NCBI GenBank assembly: GCA_003260355.1
Contig: MPSQ01000001.1
Span: 62,001 to 126,000, forward strand
Reading direction: 5' to 3'
DNA from: SR1 bacterium human oral taxon HOT-345
Lineage (GTDB): Bacteria; Patescibacteriota; Gracilibacteria; Absconditabacterales; Absconditicoccaceae
Length of the DNA: 64,000 bases
In this document: in pieces, positions 31,944 to 42,645 of the stretch
Numbering within the stretch: the first letter of the stretch is position 1
Layout: every line of letters begins with the position of its first letter
Made by a program: the position numbers and the translations under genes
Notes under the pieces: model-generated
Databases searched by the model: none
Seen by the model: only the letters and a program-made list of their open reading frames with translations
What the model was told of the DNA's origin: nothing

Positions 31944-33293
31944 ATGAAGACTTGGTTGTTATTTCAGTATTATTGTTTTCTTGGGCGATGTGCTAGGCAT
32001 TATCTCAAGAAATATCAGGTCTTCACTATAGGAATCAATGGAAGTGTGGGTAAAACTTCATGCCGTATGATTATTCATCAAACTTTGCAAAAAGCACTTC
32101 CTGAGCAGAGAATTTATACTTCTCCAAAAAATTTCAATGGCGAACTCTGAATGTCCCTCTCTATTCTCCAGGTAGAACGTCGAGAACCTCAGATTTTTAC
32201 TTTTCTGAAAACGGCGATTCTGGCACTCAAAAAAGCTTTTTTCTCAAAGAAGGAGTATGATATTATTGTGCTAGAATATGGGATTGATAGACCAAAGGAG
32301 ATGGAGTTTTTGCTAAGGATTAATAAGCCACATATCGGCGTTTTTACGGCGATTGATGCGGTGCATTCTGAGCAATTTGGTAATCCAGCCGAGATTGCTA
32401 GAGAAGAAGTAAAAATGGTAAAAAATACGAGAGAAATGGCTTTTCTGAATTTGGATGATCTGTATGCTCAGCAGCTCGTTTGAACCTTAGGTGTTGATGA
32501 ACTAACTTATCAAACTTTAGGCTCAAACAGTAAAGCAAATCTGACTTTTTCTGATGAAAAGCTCCATCTTGACTACAAAAGTAAGCATCTTGTGCTGACG
32601 GATCTTGCTGTGCAGCTCAAGAAACAGTTGTTAAACCTTCAAACAAATCTTTTGGGAAAACCGAATTATGGCTATCTTACGGTTGCTTTGGTTATCGCTC
32701 AGGTATTGGCGTTGAAGTTTGGTGGGAAGGAGCTCGATATGGATGCTTTGTTGGCAGAGCCTTTGATTTTTCAGCTTCAGCCGTGAAGATGTTCGATCTT
32801 TGCTGGGAAAGAGGAGAGTATCCTTATCGATTCTACCTACAATGCTTCTCCACTCAGTATGAGAAAGCTCATTGATACAACCTTGATCCTTAATAAGTCG
32901 CTTCCTCAGCAGAGAAAGGTGATGCTGGTATTGGGAGATATGAGAGAGCTTGGAGATTTGACGGAAAAGGAGCATCGTTTGCTGGCTGGCTATGTGCAGC
33001 AGAGCGCAGATTTTGTGGTGCTACTTGGGACTTCAATGCATCAGTTTCTCGCTGACGAATTAGAAAAAATCTGATTCTCTCCTTCAAGGTTTCAGCTTTG
33101 TCGTTCGGCTTCTGAGGTAGGGAAATTTGTCCTTGAATATCTCAAAAAATCAGATGAAAAGTGGATTGTCCTGCTGAAAGGAAGTCAGAATACGATTTTT
33201 CTTGAAGAAGCTGTAAAGATGCTCCTAAAAGATTCTTCTGAAGCTCAATTCCTTACAAGACAATCAAAACGATGGCTGGAGAAAAAAGCGTAA
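31944..33293 (+). CDS. Mur ligase family protein, MurF-like
   Basis: A 449-aa ATP-dependent ligase. P-loop GINGSVGKTS at about residues 31-40; the central domain has VLEYGIDRPKEMEFLL and IGVFTAIDAVHSEQFGN (catalytic His/Glu region). The C-terminal domain has LIDSTYNASPLSMRKLID and VMLVLGDMRELG, both MurF hallmarks. MurF adds D-Ala-D-Ala to the peptidoglycan precursor. The usual N-terminal substrate domain of 80-100 residues before the P-loop is reduced to about 30 residues with a hydrophobic, aromatic start (KTWLLFQYYCFLG), so substrate binding may differ. TGA glycines at 32148, 32481, 32785 and 33072. Confidence 0.8.
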
Positions 33294-33395
33294 TTTTTGT
33301 GCCTTTTCTTTTCGTCTAAACTGTTTGATTCGTTTTTAGCTTGCTATTTATAGGCATTTCTGTATCTTTTTTATTTTATATTATTAGTGTTTGGG

Positions 33396-34817
33396 ATGAG
33401 ATTGACAAAGATTATTGCTACCGTGAGAGATGATTATGATAAAGGAAAAATTGTAGAGCTTTTTGATGCGGGAGTTGATGTTATTAGGATAAATTTTACT
33501 CATGCAACGCCGGAAACTTCGGAGGCTTTGATGTCTGAAATTAATAGATTGAACGCAGAAGAGAAAACTCATTTGAGTCTGCTTTTGGATACCAAATGAC
33601 CGGATATCAGGACGGGCGTAAGAACTACTCCTTTAGCGATTTCAAAGGATCAGATTTTTCATATTGTGATTGATACCTCAAAACTTGTGCAGGATTCGGA
33701 TGTTTTCTGTGATTATCCTGGCATTTTGACTGATGTTTCAGTTGGGCAGGAAATTATTATTGATTCTGGGCTTTTGGTCGTGGTCGTGGTTGAAATTACT
33801 TCAGATTATTTGGTTGTAAAAGCGCTTAATGATGCAGAAATCTGATCTAAGAGGCATATCAATCTTCCTGGAGCGAAAATTTCACTACCAGCGATGATAG
33901 AGAAAGATAAGACGGATATTCTTTTTGGTATAAAGATGGGAATTGCTTATGTGGCGGCTTCTTTTATCAGAACTGGGGAGAATGTTCAGGAAATTAGGAG
34001 ATTCCTTGATGAAAATGGAGGAACAGGTGTGAAGATTATTTCTAAGATTGAAAATAAGGAAGCTTTGGAAAATTTGGAAGCTATTGTCAGATATTCTGAT
34101 GGTATTATGATAGCGAGGTGAGACCTTGGTATTGAGATGCCTATTCACGAATTGCCAGTATATCAAAAGAAAATTTTGGATATGTGTTTTGTCTATGGGA
34201 AGCCTGTGATTATTGCTACTGAGCTGATGAAGAGTATGGTGAGCAATCCTTTTCCAACAAGAGCTGAGGTAAGTGATGTGTATAATTCTGTCATTATGAG
34301 GGCGGATGCCGTGATGCTTTCTGATGAAACGGCCGTTGGAAAATATCCTGTGAAAGCTGTTCAATATATGGAAAAAACTGTAATGGAGGCAGAAAAGACA
34401 ACCTGCAATAAGCACAAGGATTTTGACCTCCAGTCAGAAGAAGAGTCAGAAGTTTTGAAAAAGGCGCTTGCACGTTATGCTCTGATGCTTGCGGATGATA
34501 TTCATGCAAAGGTCGTAGTAGCTTTCTCTTATTCTGGGAATCTCGCGAGGTATTTGTCTGCTTTTAAGCCTAATCAACCTGTAATTTCTTTTACTACAGA
34601 GGAGGTTTTGGACTATTCTTTTGGGATTAATTACTGAATTATTTCTGAAAAAGTTGAAAAATTCTGATCCCATATGTCTGAAGATCAGGATATGGCGATT
34701 GCTGTTCTGAAGGAGAAAGCTTTTGTGAAAAAAGGAGATTATGTACTTTTTGTCGGAGAAAGGGTCGCTGGGAACTCTCGCCAACCACAGTTGAGGATTG
34801 TTCAGATTGATCAGTAA
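33396..34817 (+). CDS. pyk: Pyruvate kinase
   Basis: A 473-aa glycolytic enzyme making pyruvate and ATP from phosphoenolpyruvate. It starts TKIIATVRDDYD with VIRINFTHA; DTKGPDIRTG at residues 65-74 has its first glycine as TGA. The active-site signature IISKIENKEALENL is followed by IMIARGDLGIEMP, where the first glycine of GDLG is TGA, and later ATELMKSMV and AVMLSDETAVGKYP. A C-terminal regulatory domain is present. An upstream GTG at 33387 is in frame but the ATG gives the usual start. It is the clearest proof in the window that TGA means glycine. For a reduced CPR cell it is a key ATP source. Confidence 0.95.
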
Positions 34818-34924
34818 TTTTGCGTGGTAGAAAGTCAGTATTTTTACTTGTTTTTTTGCTTTGAATTGATAAAATCACCTTTGCTATTTTGGTGCTATGT
34901 TTTTAGTTTTGTAGTGAGAGGAAA

Positions 34925-35989
34925 ATGGATTTTGATCCAAAAAAGAATTATTATGAGATTTTGGGTGTGAGTGAAACTGCTACCGCAGATGAGATAAAAA
35001 AGACCTTTAGAAAGCAGGCTGTGAAGTATCATCCGGACCGTTGAGGCTCAAAGGAAAAGTTTCAAGAGATTAATGAGGCTTATCAAGTGCTTTCTGACGA
35101 TCAGAAAAGGCAACAATATGATATGTATAGGAAAGGAGGTTTTGGAGCTTGAGGCGTTGATTTCTGAGGTTTTTGAGGAGGAAGTGGTGCTCAGTTTGAC
35201 TTCTGAGGATTTGGCGATATTGGCGATCTTCTCTGAGGAATGTTTGGAGGCGGGTTTTGAACTGGAGGATCGAGGACGAGAAAACCAACGAAAGGGACAG
35301 ATTTGGAGAAGCATATTGAGATTACTTTTGAAGAGTCCTATCTTTGAGTCAAAAAGAAAATTGCCTATACGAGAGCGGTAAAAGCAGATGGGCTTACGGA
35401 AGAGACCTGTTCGCACTGTAAATGAACGGGAAGAGTGAGTCAGCAGGCACAAACTCCGTTTTGAGTATTTCAGACTCAGACTGCCTGTCCTGAATGTTCA
35501 GGTTTTTGAAAGCTTTATAAAAAGGATGGGAAAGTAATTTGAAATGGTGGACTGGAGAATCGCAAAGAGATGCTAGATTTGGAAATTCCCGCGGGTATAA
35601 AGTCTGGAAGTTTCCTCAAGTATGCTGGAAGAGGAGATGATGGAGCAGGAGATGTCCCTTCTGGAGACCTTTATGTGAAGATTCTGGTGCAGGATTCCAC
35701 GAAATATGCGAGGAAGACGGATGATCTTTATGTAAAAGCTGAAGTTTCCCTTTTTGATTTGGTCCTGGGAGGAGAGGTCGAAGTGCCGCATCCTGAGGGA
35801 AAAATGACCGTAAAAATCCCTAAATGAACTCAAGTAGGGCAAAAAGTCCGTGTAGCGGCAAAGGGTTTTGGAGAAAAGGGGCTTTTCAAGTCAAAAGGAG
35901 ATATGATTGTAGAACTTCAGATTTCTGTGCCAAAAAAATTGACGAAAGAGCAGGAGAAGCTTCGAAAAGAGTTGCAAAAACTAAATTAG
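34925..35989 (+). CDS. dnaJ: Chaperone DnaJ with a reduced zinc-binding domain
   Basis: A 354-aa Hsp40 co-chaperone that delivers substrates to DnaK. J domain at residues 1-70 with the HPD motif (KYHPDRGGSKEKF). A Gly/Phe linker (GGFGAGGVDFGGFGGGSG) is written largely with TGA. A zinc domain follows with only two CxxCxGxG repeats (CSHCKGTG and CPECSGFG), where classical DnaJ has four. Then the client-binding beta domains ([39 protein letters not shown]). The tail is a short charged helix. Confidence 0.93.
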
Positions 35990-36003
35990 AAAAAATCTGA
36001 TTC

Positions 36004-36047
36004 AAAAAAATCCTGATCAGTTATGAGTCAGGATTTTTCTTTTTTTA
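36004..36047. terminator. Bidirectional terminator between dnaJ and pnp
   Basis: A-run, TCCTGA arm at 36011-36016, 11-base loop, TCAGGA arm at 36028-36033 and a T-run. The genes on both sides converge on it. Confidence 0.75.
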
Positions 36048-36053
36048 GCGTTG

Positions 36054-38189
36054 TTATGCTAATTTCCTTTTTACAGCGATCTTGCCATCAAATCCAATCT
36101 GAGAAATCACAACATTGATCGTATCTCCCACTTTGAAATGTTTCTCTAATCCATCAGTAAACTTCTGACCGAGATTGGAGACATGGCAGAGTCACTGCTT
36201 TCCCTTTGGAAGCTGAACGAAGAGTCCGTAAGCTTCTACTCTTACGATTTTTGCGTCAAAGACTTGTCCTACCTCAAGATCTGTTGCAATCTCAAGGATC
36301 AGATTTTTAGCCTTTTCAATCATCTCTTGCTTTTCATGGGTAAGGAAGCAGGTTCCGTCATCTTCAAAGTCAATCTTGATATTATCGCACTGCTCAATAA
36401 TTTTATCAATCATCTCTCCACCTTTTCCAATCACTTCCTTGATTTTCTCAGGATTGATTTTGAAAACATGAATCTTTGGAGCATATTCTTTGACTTGAGC
36501 TCTCGGAGTTGGGATAGTTTCTAGCATAAAATCCATAATCTCTTTGTATCCCTCACTTGCTCTATCAATGGTTTCATGCACAATATCCAAAGTCAGACCT
36601 TTGAGTTTTGTATCAAGCTGGATTGCGGTGATTCCTTTTTTTGTTCCTGCGACTTTGAAGTCCATATCTCCAGTAAAATCCTCAGTTGCCATAAGGTCAT
36701 TAAGCACCATATGCTTGGTTACTGCTCCATTTTCATCGGTTTCAGTCATCAGTCCCATCGCAATTCCTGCAACTGGCTTCTTGAGCGGAACTCCAGCATC
36801 CATAAGGGCAAGGGTAGAACCACATACGGATCCCATACTGGTTGAACCTCCAGAGCCAAGACATTCTGAAACCACTCTGATAGAATATGGGAATTCTTCT
36901 TTGCTTGGAATCATATTCTCAAGCGCTTTTTCTGCCAATCTCCCGTGTCAGATTTCTCTTCTTCCTGTTCCTCTCATGGCTTTTGCTTCTCCAGTAGAGA
37001 AAGGAGGAAAGTTATAGTGATGGAAATATCTCTGCTCAACATCGTTATGCTCCATATCTTCAAGGACAAGGTAATCTTTTGGACCTCCGAGTGTTACGGT
37101 AGAAAGCACCTGCGTATCTCCTCTTCGGAAAAGTCCAGAACCATGTACTCTTGGGAGATTATCCGTCTCACAGAAAAGCGGTCTAATATCTTTGATTTGT
37201 CTATCGTCAATTCTCTTTCCTGTAGCGAGAGTTCTGCTTCTGATGAAAGCTTTCACCGTATTGAAAACTGCCATCTTGATTTTACTTTCTGTGTATTCTT
37301 CTGCGTCTTCGGATTCAGCTTTTTCTTTTGCTGCTTCAAGAGCTTCTTTTTCATACTGACTGAAAAGATCGTTGAAAGGTACTTTGGTATTTCCAGCAAG
37401 GGCTTGGAGTTTTTCATCGGTCAAGAGTGTTTTTACAAACGCCATCGTTGCTTCACTTGGCTTATTGAAAGTGATTTCTTTCTGCTGAATGTCTAAGGTC
37501 TTCAAGAAATCAAGCTGAAGATCGCAGGACTCATCAATTACTTTCTGTCCAAGCGTGAAAGCTTGTTTCATCAGCTCATCAGGGAATTCAAGCGATTCAC
37601 ATTCAATCATATTGATAGACCCTTTCTTTCCTGCTACCAAAAGATTTAATTCAGATTTTTCCAACTGTTCTTTGGTAGGATTTACGATAAATTCCCCATC
37701 AAGATAGCCGATCTGTGCTGCACCTACGGGACCATCAAACGGAATCCCCGCCGCCATAATAGAAAGCGAAGCTCCGATAATATCCATCACTCCAAGGCTG
37801 ATTTCATGATCAAGTGCAAGTGGAGTCACGGAGATTACGACATCATTGATCATTCCCTTTGGAAACATCGGTCTGAGCGCTCTATCGGTAAGTCTCGCAT
37901 AGAGAATTGCTTGATCAGAAGGTCTTCCTTCCCTCCTTCTATAGACCGCACCTCCGATCCTTCCAGCAGCGGAATAACTTTCTCTCATATCAATCATGAG
38001 TGGTAAAAAGTCCATGCCTTCTCTTGGATTTTTCTCCATTACGGTTGAATAAAGAAGCACATTTTCTCCCATTTGCATTCTAATGCTTGCATCAGCTTGC
38101 ACTGCAAGTTTCCCCATTTCAAAGGAAACTGGTTTTCCATATCGCACGGTAGATTGACGAGCGATTTCAAATTGTTTTTTTACGACCAT
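36054..38189 (-). CDS. pnp: Polyribonucleotide nucleotidyltransferase (PNPase)
   Basis: A 711-aa phosphorolytic 3'-5' exoribonuclease. The first RNase PH core opens MVVKKQFEIARQSTVRYGKP, with MRESYSAAGRIGGAVYRREG-type sequence (RREGRPSD) around residues 78-100. A helical linker follows, then a second RNase PH core (FSTGEAKAMRGTGRREIGHG-like region; SECLGSGGSTSMGSVCGSTL). The end is a KH domain (IHVFKINPEKIKEVIGKGGE) and an S1 domain (VGQVFDAKIVRVEAYGLFVQ). Two TGA glycines are needed (around 36,939 and 36,193). The start is set by MVVKKQFE; the open frame extends upstream but without family similarity. Confidence 0.96.
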
Positions 38190-38426
38190 CGTTTTCGTAG
38201 AAAAAAATAAAAGTGATGAGCTTTCCTCAGCACTATTGAGACAGATTAAAAGGCAAAAAAATCTGATTACTTTTCTGCGTTTTAATCCACCACGGCGATG
38301 AGGAAATGGCTCACGAAAAAAGTATACACTTTTCAGAGGAATTTGCAACAAAAGAAAAACTTAAGAATCTTCTTGCATTTTTAAAGGAATCAGCTAGAAT
38401 TTCATCGTTTATTTGACTTAGAAATA

Positions 38427-38822
38427 ATGAAGAAAACCTCACTTCTCCTTACCATTATCCTTGCTCTTGTGGGGGCACTTTTTGGGGTATGGTATTTTAA
38501 CGCTTCTCATTCTTGTAGTGCTTTTTCTGCTGAATGTAAGGAAATCCCTGTTCAGCAACAGGAAAAAATTTATCTCGATGTGCGTGAAGAAGAGGAATGG
38601 CTTGCTGGGCATGTAAAGGGAGCTTTACACATCAAGATGAGCGATATTTTTGCTGGGAACTATGAGCAAATTCCACAAACTGAACCAGTCTATGTATATT
38701 GCCGTTCTGGGCGCCGTGCAGGTGAAGTGATTCGCTTTTTAGAGCAAAAAGGATTCAAAAATCTGATCAATGCTGGTGGTTTGCGTGATCTAGAAGGAGT
38801 AGAAATCGTAGAAGGTGAGTAA
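38427..38822 (+). CDS. Membrane-anchored or secreted rhodanese-domain protein
   Basis: A 131-aa protein with an N-terminal hydrophobic segment (LLLTIILALVGALFGVWYF, residues 6-24) and one rhodanese domain: IYLDVREEEEWLAGHVKGAL, then active-site loop YCRSGRRAGE with C92, and a closing NLINAGGLRDLEG. Rhodaneses carry sulfur as a cysteine persulfide. A cysteine at residue 30 could be a lipid site, though the preceding SHS is not a classic lipobox. It stands alone between leftward pnp and the beta-helix gene. Confidence 0.85.
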   Translation: MKKTSLLLTIILALVGALFGVWYFNASHSCSAFSAECKEIPVQQQEKIYLDVREEEEWLAGHVKGALHIKMSDIFAGNYEQIPQTEPVYVYCRSGRRAGEVIRFLEQKGFKNLINAGGLRDLEGVEIVEGE

Positions 38823-38848
38823 TTTCTGTTTTTTAGTAAAAAGTTTAC

Positions 38849-38876
38849 TTGACAAATAGTTTTGTATTTGTATATT
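38849..38876 (+). promoter_or_regulatory. Promoter for the hexapeptide-repeat gene
   Basis: TTGACA at 38849-38854, 16-base spacer, TATATT at 38871-38876, 37 bases before the ATG at 38914. Confidence 0.6.
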
Positions 38877-38913
38877 TGTCTTGTTTTTTTATGATTTCTT
38901 GTAAAAAATAAGA

Positions 38914-40194
38914 ATGGAGAAAGATATCTTTTGAGCAGAGCGTCAGGAATGAACTCTTAATCCTGAAACTTCAGAAACTGGAGGAACTAAGGAGCCAATA
39001 GCGAAAATACAAGAAACCACTTCGGGAAATCTTAAAGTTCTTCTTGACAGAAGAGAACTTAAAATTACTAAGATTCATTCTACTGCAGAGGTGGATCCTT
39101 CAGCACAGATTGATCCTTCTGTTGTTGTTCCAGAGGGCTGTGTTATTGGACCAAATGTCGTTATCGCAAAGGGGGCTGTTTTAGGAAGAAATGTTCATAT
39201 TTGAGCTAATGCGAAAATCTGAGAATGAGCGGAAATCTGGAGCGGATCAAATATCTGAAATAATGTGCAAATCTGAGAATGAGCGGAAATCTGGAGCGGA
39301 TCAAATATCTGAAATAATGTGCAAATCTGAGAATGAGCGAGAATCTTATATGATGTGCAAATCTGAGAATGAGCGTCGATCTACTATGGAGTACAAATCT
39401 GAGAATGAGTGGAAATCTGAGAATGAGCGAAAATCTCGAGCGGATCAAATATCTGAAAGAATGTGAAAATCTGTGACGAAACAAACATCTGAAAGAATGC
39501 GAACATCAGAGAATGAGCAAACATCTGAAAGAATACGAAAATCTGGGACGGAGCAAACATCTGAAAGAATGCGAAAATCTGTAACGAAGCAAACATCTGA
39601 AAGAATGCGAAAATCTGAAATAATGCGGATATCTACTATGAAGTACAAATCTGAGAATGAGTGGAAATCTGAAATAATGTGGAGATCTGTAACAAAGCAA
39701 ACATCTGAAAGAATGCAAAAATCTGAAATAATGCGGAGATCTGACTTGATGCGGAAATCTGAAATAATGTGAAAATCTGAGATAATGTGAGAATCTGACG
39801 ACGAGCGGGCATTTGAGAATGAGCGAAAATCTGAAAATGAGCGAGCATCTGAAATAATGCGAAAATCTGAAATAATGCGGAAATCTGAGATAATGTGAAA
39901 ATCTGACGATGAGCGAGCATCTGAGAATGAGCGAAAATCTGAGAATGAGCGGAAATTAGTCCTTATTCTGTTATTGATGGAAAAGGGAATTTGATAGGCT
40001 ATCTTCAGCAAGAGGAAAGAGTAAATGAGGAGCAAGAGGAAAGAGTAAATGAGGAGCAAGAGGAAAGAGTAGATGAGGAGCAAGAGGAAATAGAGAATGA
40101 GAAGCAAGAGGAAAGAGTAGATGAGAAGCAAGAGGAAAGAGTAAATGAGGAGAAAAAGAGCTTTTGGAAAAGACTTTTTGGAAAAAATGATTAA
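38914..40194 (+). CDS. Hexapeptide-repeat left-handed beta-helix protein built on TGA glycines
   Basis: A 426-aa protein. After about 60 residues of linker it enters a hexapeptide field of roughly 290 residues (AQIDPSVVVPEGCVIGPNVV, then many units such as IGEGAE, IGNNVQ, IGKNAK, IWSGSN). The [I/V]GxxAx pattern defines left-handed beta-helices of the LpxA/acetyltransferase type. Almost every Gly of the IG pair is TGA in an ATC-TGA context. Then comes an acidic repeat (EERVNEEQ, about seven copies) and a basic aromatic tail KKSFWKRLFGKND. No transferase active-site histidine or substrate domain is obvious, and there is no signal peptide. It could be a scaffold or filament rather than an enzyme. 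Without recoding no long frame exists here. Confidence 0.8.
39192..39960 (+). repeat. 18-bp-periodic DNA repeat coding for the beta-helix
   Basis: Imperfect 18-base units containing ATCTGAgAATGAGCG or close variants, with some larger exact duplications (for example the blocks at about 39,224 and 39,278). The period equals six codons. This makes the region prone to expansion and contraction. Confidence 0.85.
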
Positions 40195-40195
40195 A

Positions 40196-40227
40196 AAAAA
40201 GAAGAAGACGATCGTCTTCTTTTTTTG
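40196..40227. terminator. Strong bidirectional terminator
   Basis: Perfect palindrome AGAAGACGATCGTCTTCT extended by an A-run on the left and a T-run on the right, directly after the beta-helix gene and facing the end of leftward obgE. Confidence 0.85.
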
Positions 40228-40326
40228 ATTTCCCTCTTTTAGAAGGAGAATCCGCTAGAATAAGCTGAAAGATAAGGATTGGATCAGATTTTTTCCTAAT
40301 GCCTGTTGTTTGTTGGAATTTTCCCT

Positions 40327-41823
40327 TTAATATTGGATATATTTGTCGTCAAAGTTTTCGTAATAGCTTTTAACTCTGAGCACATCGCCCTTCATTACCC
40401 CTTCAGATGAGAGTATCTCTAGGAATCCTTTGCTTTGCATTTGTTGTCGAAAATATTGCTCGGCTTGGTCGTTGCCTCGAGGGATCATAAAGACGAGTTT
40501 GCAGATTTCGCGGTTTTGGAGATACCAAACTTTTAGGAATCTACTCTCTAGGGCTTCAAGATACCCGTCCTTGATCAAGGTTGGTTTCTCTTGCTCGGTG
40601 ATCTCTGTGACCATTGTCAAATCTTCAGTTTCAGGTTCTTCGAAATAGGTTGTTTCATCAAAGATGCTTTCTGGGTGATAGCCATTGTCTGGAGTTTTTT
40701 GGAGGAGTTCAGCGAGTTTTCTTAGCATTTCTCCGACTCCGTAATAAGTTCCCGCTGAAGTTGTGAAGGTATTTTTTTCTAGGATCTCCTCATCGAGTCT
40801 CTGGAAATTATTCTCTCTCAGGAAGTCATTGAGCTCTGCATAGAGGGTTGTTTTGTATTCTCTGAGGATGGCTTCATCGTTTAGGAGGTCTCGTTTGTTG
40901 AGGATCAGGATTATTTTTTTGCTAAGGAGGAGTTCTTCTCTTTTTTTTACCTCGAGTATGATAAAGTTTCCGTCTTCTCTGAGGATGAAGGTAAGCTCTT
41001 CTCCTTCGCTAAATTTTTGCTTGATGTAGGTTATAATTTCGCTGAAGAGTCCTATTGTCTCTTTGATTCAGGCTTCAAATCTGGAAAGGTCGGCTACAAA
41101 GGCAAAGATTCTTGCTTTTAAAATGTGTCTGAGAAAAGCGTTTCCTAGCCCCTTTCCCTCAGATGCTCCTTCAATGAGTCCTGGGATGTCAATTACATTA
41201 AACTTGAAATCACCAACGGATACGGAGCCTAGATTTGGAACCAGGGTAGTAAAAGGATAATCGGCGACTTTTGCCTTAACATTTGCCATACAGTTGATAA
41301 GGGAGGATTTTCCCACGCTTGGGGAGCCGATCAAGCCTACGTCAGCGAGCAGTTGGAGCTCCAGAATGATTTCTTTTTTTTGTCCTGGTTCTCAGAGGAG
41401 GTAGAAGTTTGGATATTGATTAACGGCGTCTTTGAAGTGGATGTTTCCGTAGCCTCCTTCTCCACCTTTGAGGATTTCTACGCTTTGTTGGTCGTGTTCC
41501 AGTTGAGTGATGAGTTTTCAGGTTTCGGCGTCTTTTATTACCGTTCCGACAGGGACTATTAGTTGGAGGTCCTCACCGTGTGCTCCATATTGGTCTTTGG
41601 TCCTACCTGGAAATCAAGGTTCTGCTTTAAAACTTTTTTTATATTTATACTCAATAAGGGTGTTTTCGTCCTTTGATGCGGTAATGTATACTGAACCTCA
41701 GTCTCCGCCATCTCCTCATGAAGGGCCTCCAAACGGGATTCCTGGAGCTCTTCTTCCACTTGCTACTCCGTCTCCTCCTTTTCCAGATTCGATGGTTATT
41801 TTGACTTCATCATAAAATTGCAT
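40327..41823 (-). CDS. obgE: Obg-family ribosome-associated GTPase
   Basis: A 498-aa protein involved in 50S subunit maturation and stress control. N-terminal Obg fold with glycine-rich loops (KGGDGVASGRRAPG, FGGPSGGDGGSGG). The G domain has VGLIGSPSVGKSSLI (G1) and FNVIDIPGLIEGASEGKGLG (G3), with NKRDLL (G4). A C-terminal extension of about 130 residues contains FLKVWYLQNREICKLVFMIP. TGA glycines occur in the Obg fold and before the linker. An ATG two codons further upstream (41827-41829) is an equally possible start. Confidence 0.93.
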
Positions 41824-41995
41824 TTTCATTCTCAAAAGTAAAAGAGATTCTGAATTAAGGTAAAGATTGCTCCTTTAATTGCAAGGAGATTTAAGCGTTT
41901 GTCCTATTTTTTCTTGCAAAAGAAGAGGGAAGGTTTATAAAGGTTTGCTGTAGGTGAACTTTAAGAAGAGCTTTTATTTTCTCTCAGAAAAACTG

Positions 41996-42535
41996 ATGAA
42001 GTTGATCGTTGGACTCTGAAATCCCTGACCAAAATATGAAAAAACCAGGCATAATATCTGATTTCATTTTTTAGATTTGTGGAATCAGCATTCCGCTTTG
42101 TGAGCTTGGAGCTATGAAAATAAATATAAGGCGGAGCTGATTTCTGCTGAATGGAAGGGAGAAAAGGTCTTGCTCTGCAAGCCGCAAACGTATATGAATC
42201 TTTCGGGAGAAAGTGTTGCTCCTTTGGCGAGGTTTTTTAAAATTTCAGCAGCGTCTATTTTGGTGCTTCATGATGAGATTGATTTCGTTACAGGAAGGAT
42301 TGCTCTCAAATTCTGATGAAGTCCCGCAGGGCATAATGGACTCAAGAGTATTATTGAAAAGCTTGGGACGAAAGATTTTTGGAGGGTTAGGATTGGGGTT
42401 GATAGACCTGCTGTTCAAAGTCAAGTTGTTGATTGGGTTTTGAGCTCGTTTAAGCCTGAGGAAAAGCATACTTTGGAGGAGAAAATAGGAGAGGTTTTTG
42501 GATGTATTGAAGATTTTTTGTCGCAGAAAAGGTAG
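41996..42535 (+). CDS. pth: Peptidyl-tRNA hydrolase
   Basis: A 179-aa enzyme that frees tRNA from prematurely released peptidyl-tRNA. It begins [20 protein letters not shown], where the second G of GLG and the G of NPG are both TGA; the catalytic His is in [19 protein letters not shown] and VLHDEIDF (catalytic Asp) follow, then [14 protein letters not shown] with two more TGA glycines. Length and order match bacterial Pth exactly. With normal code no frame longer than a few dozen codons exists here, so standard gene finders miss it. Divergent from obgE, with 172 bases between them in which I see no clear promoter. Confidence 0.95.
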
Positions 42536-42645
42536 TTTTTTTGAGTGTGGTAATCAGTCTTTTCTTTTTTTATTGCGCGTAAGAAGCGTTGCTTTCTGGA
42601 GGGAAAACCTTACACTGAAGCAAGTTTATTTTTGATAGTTTCGTT

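Noticed and set aside
33396-34817. TGA read as tryptophan (code 4)
   Set aside because: At conserved positions in pyk, pth, recA and hsdM the TGA aligns with invariant Gly; Trp there would destroy the motifs. TGG serves Trp as usual.
39192-39960. Possible CRISPR array (short, regularly spaced repeats)
   Set aside because: The period is 18 bases with no unique spacers, and it is in frame with the coding sequence.
39206-40131. Long leftward open frames opposite the beta-helix gene (rich in Phe, Arg, Ser and Ile)
   Set aside because: They are the reverse complement of an 18-bp repeat and have no stops because the repeat has none in that frame. The rightward TGA-glycine reading gives a sensible beta-helix with promoter and terminator.
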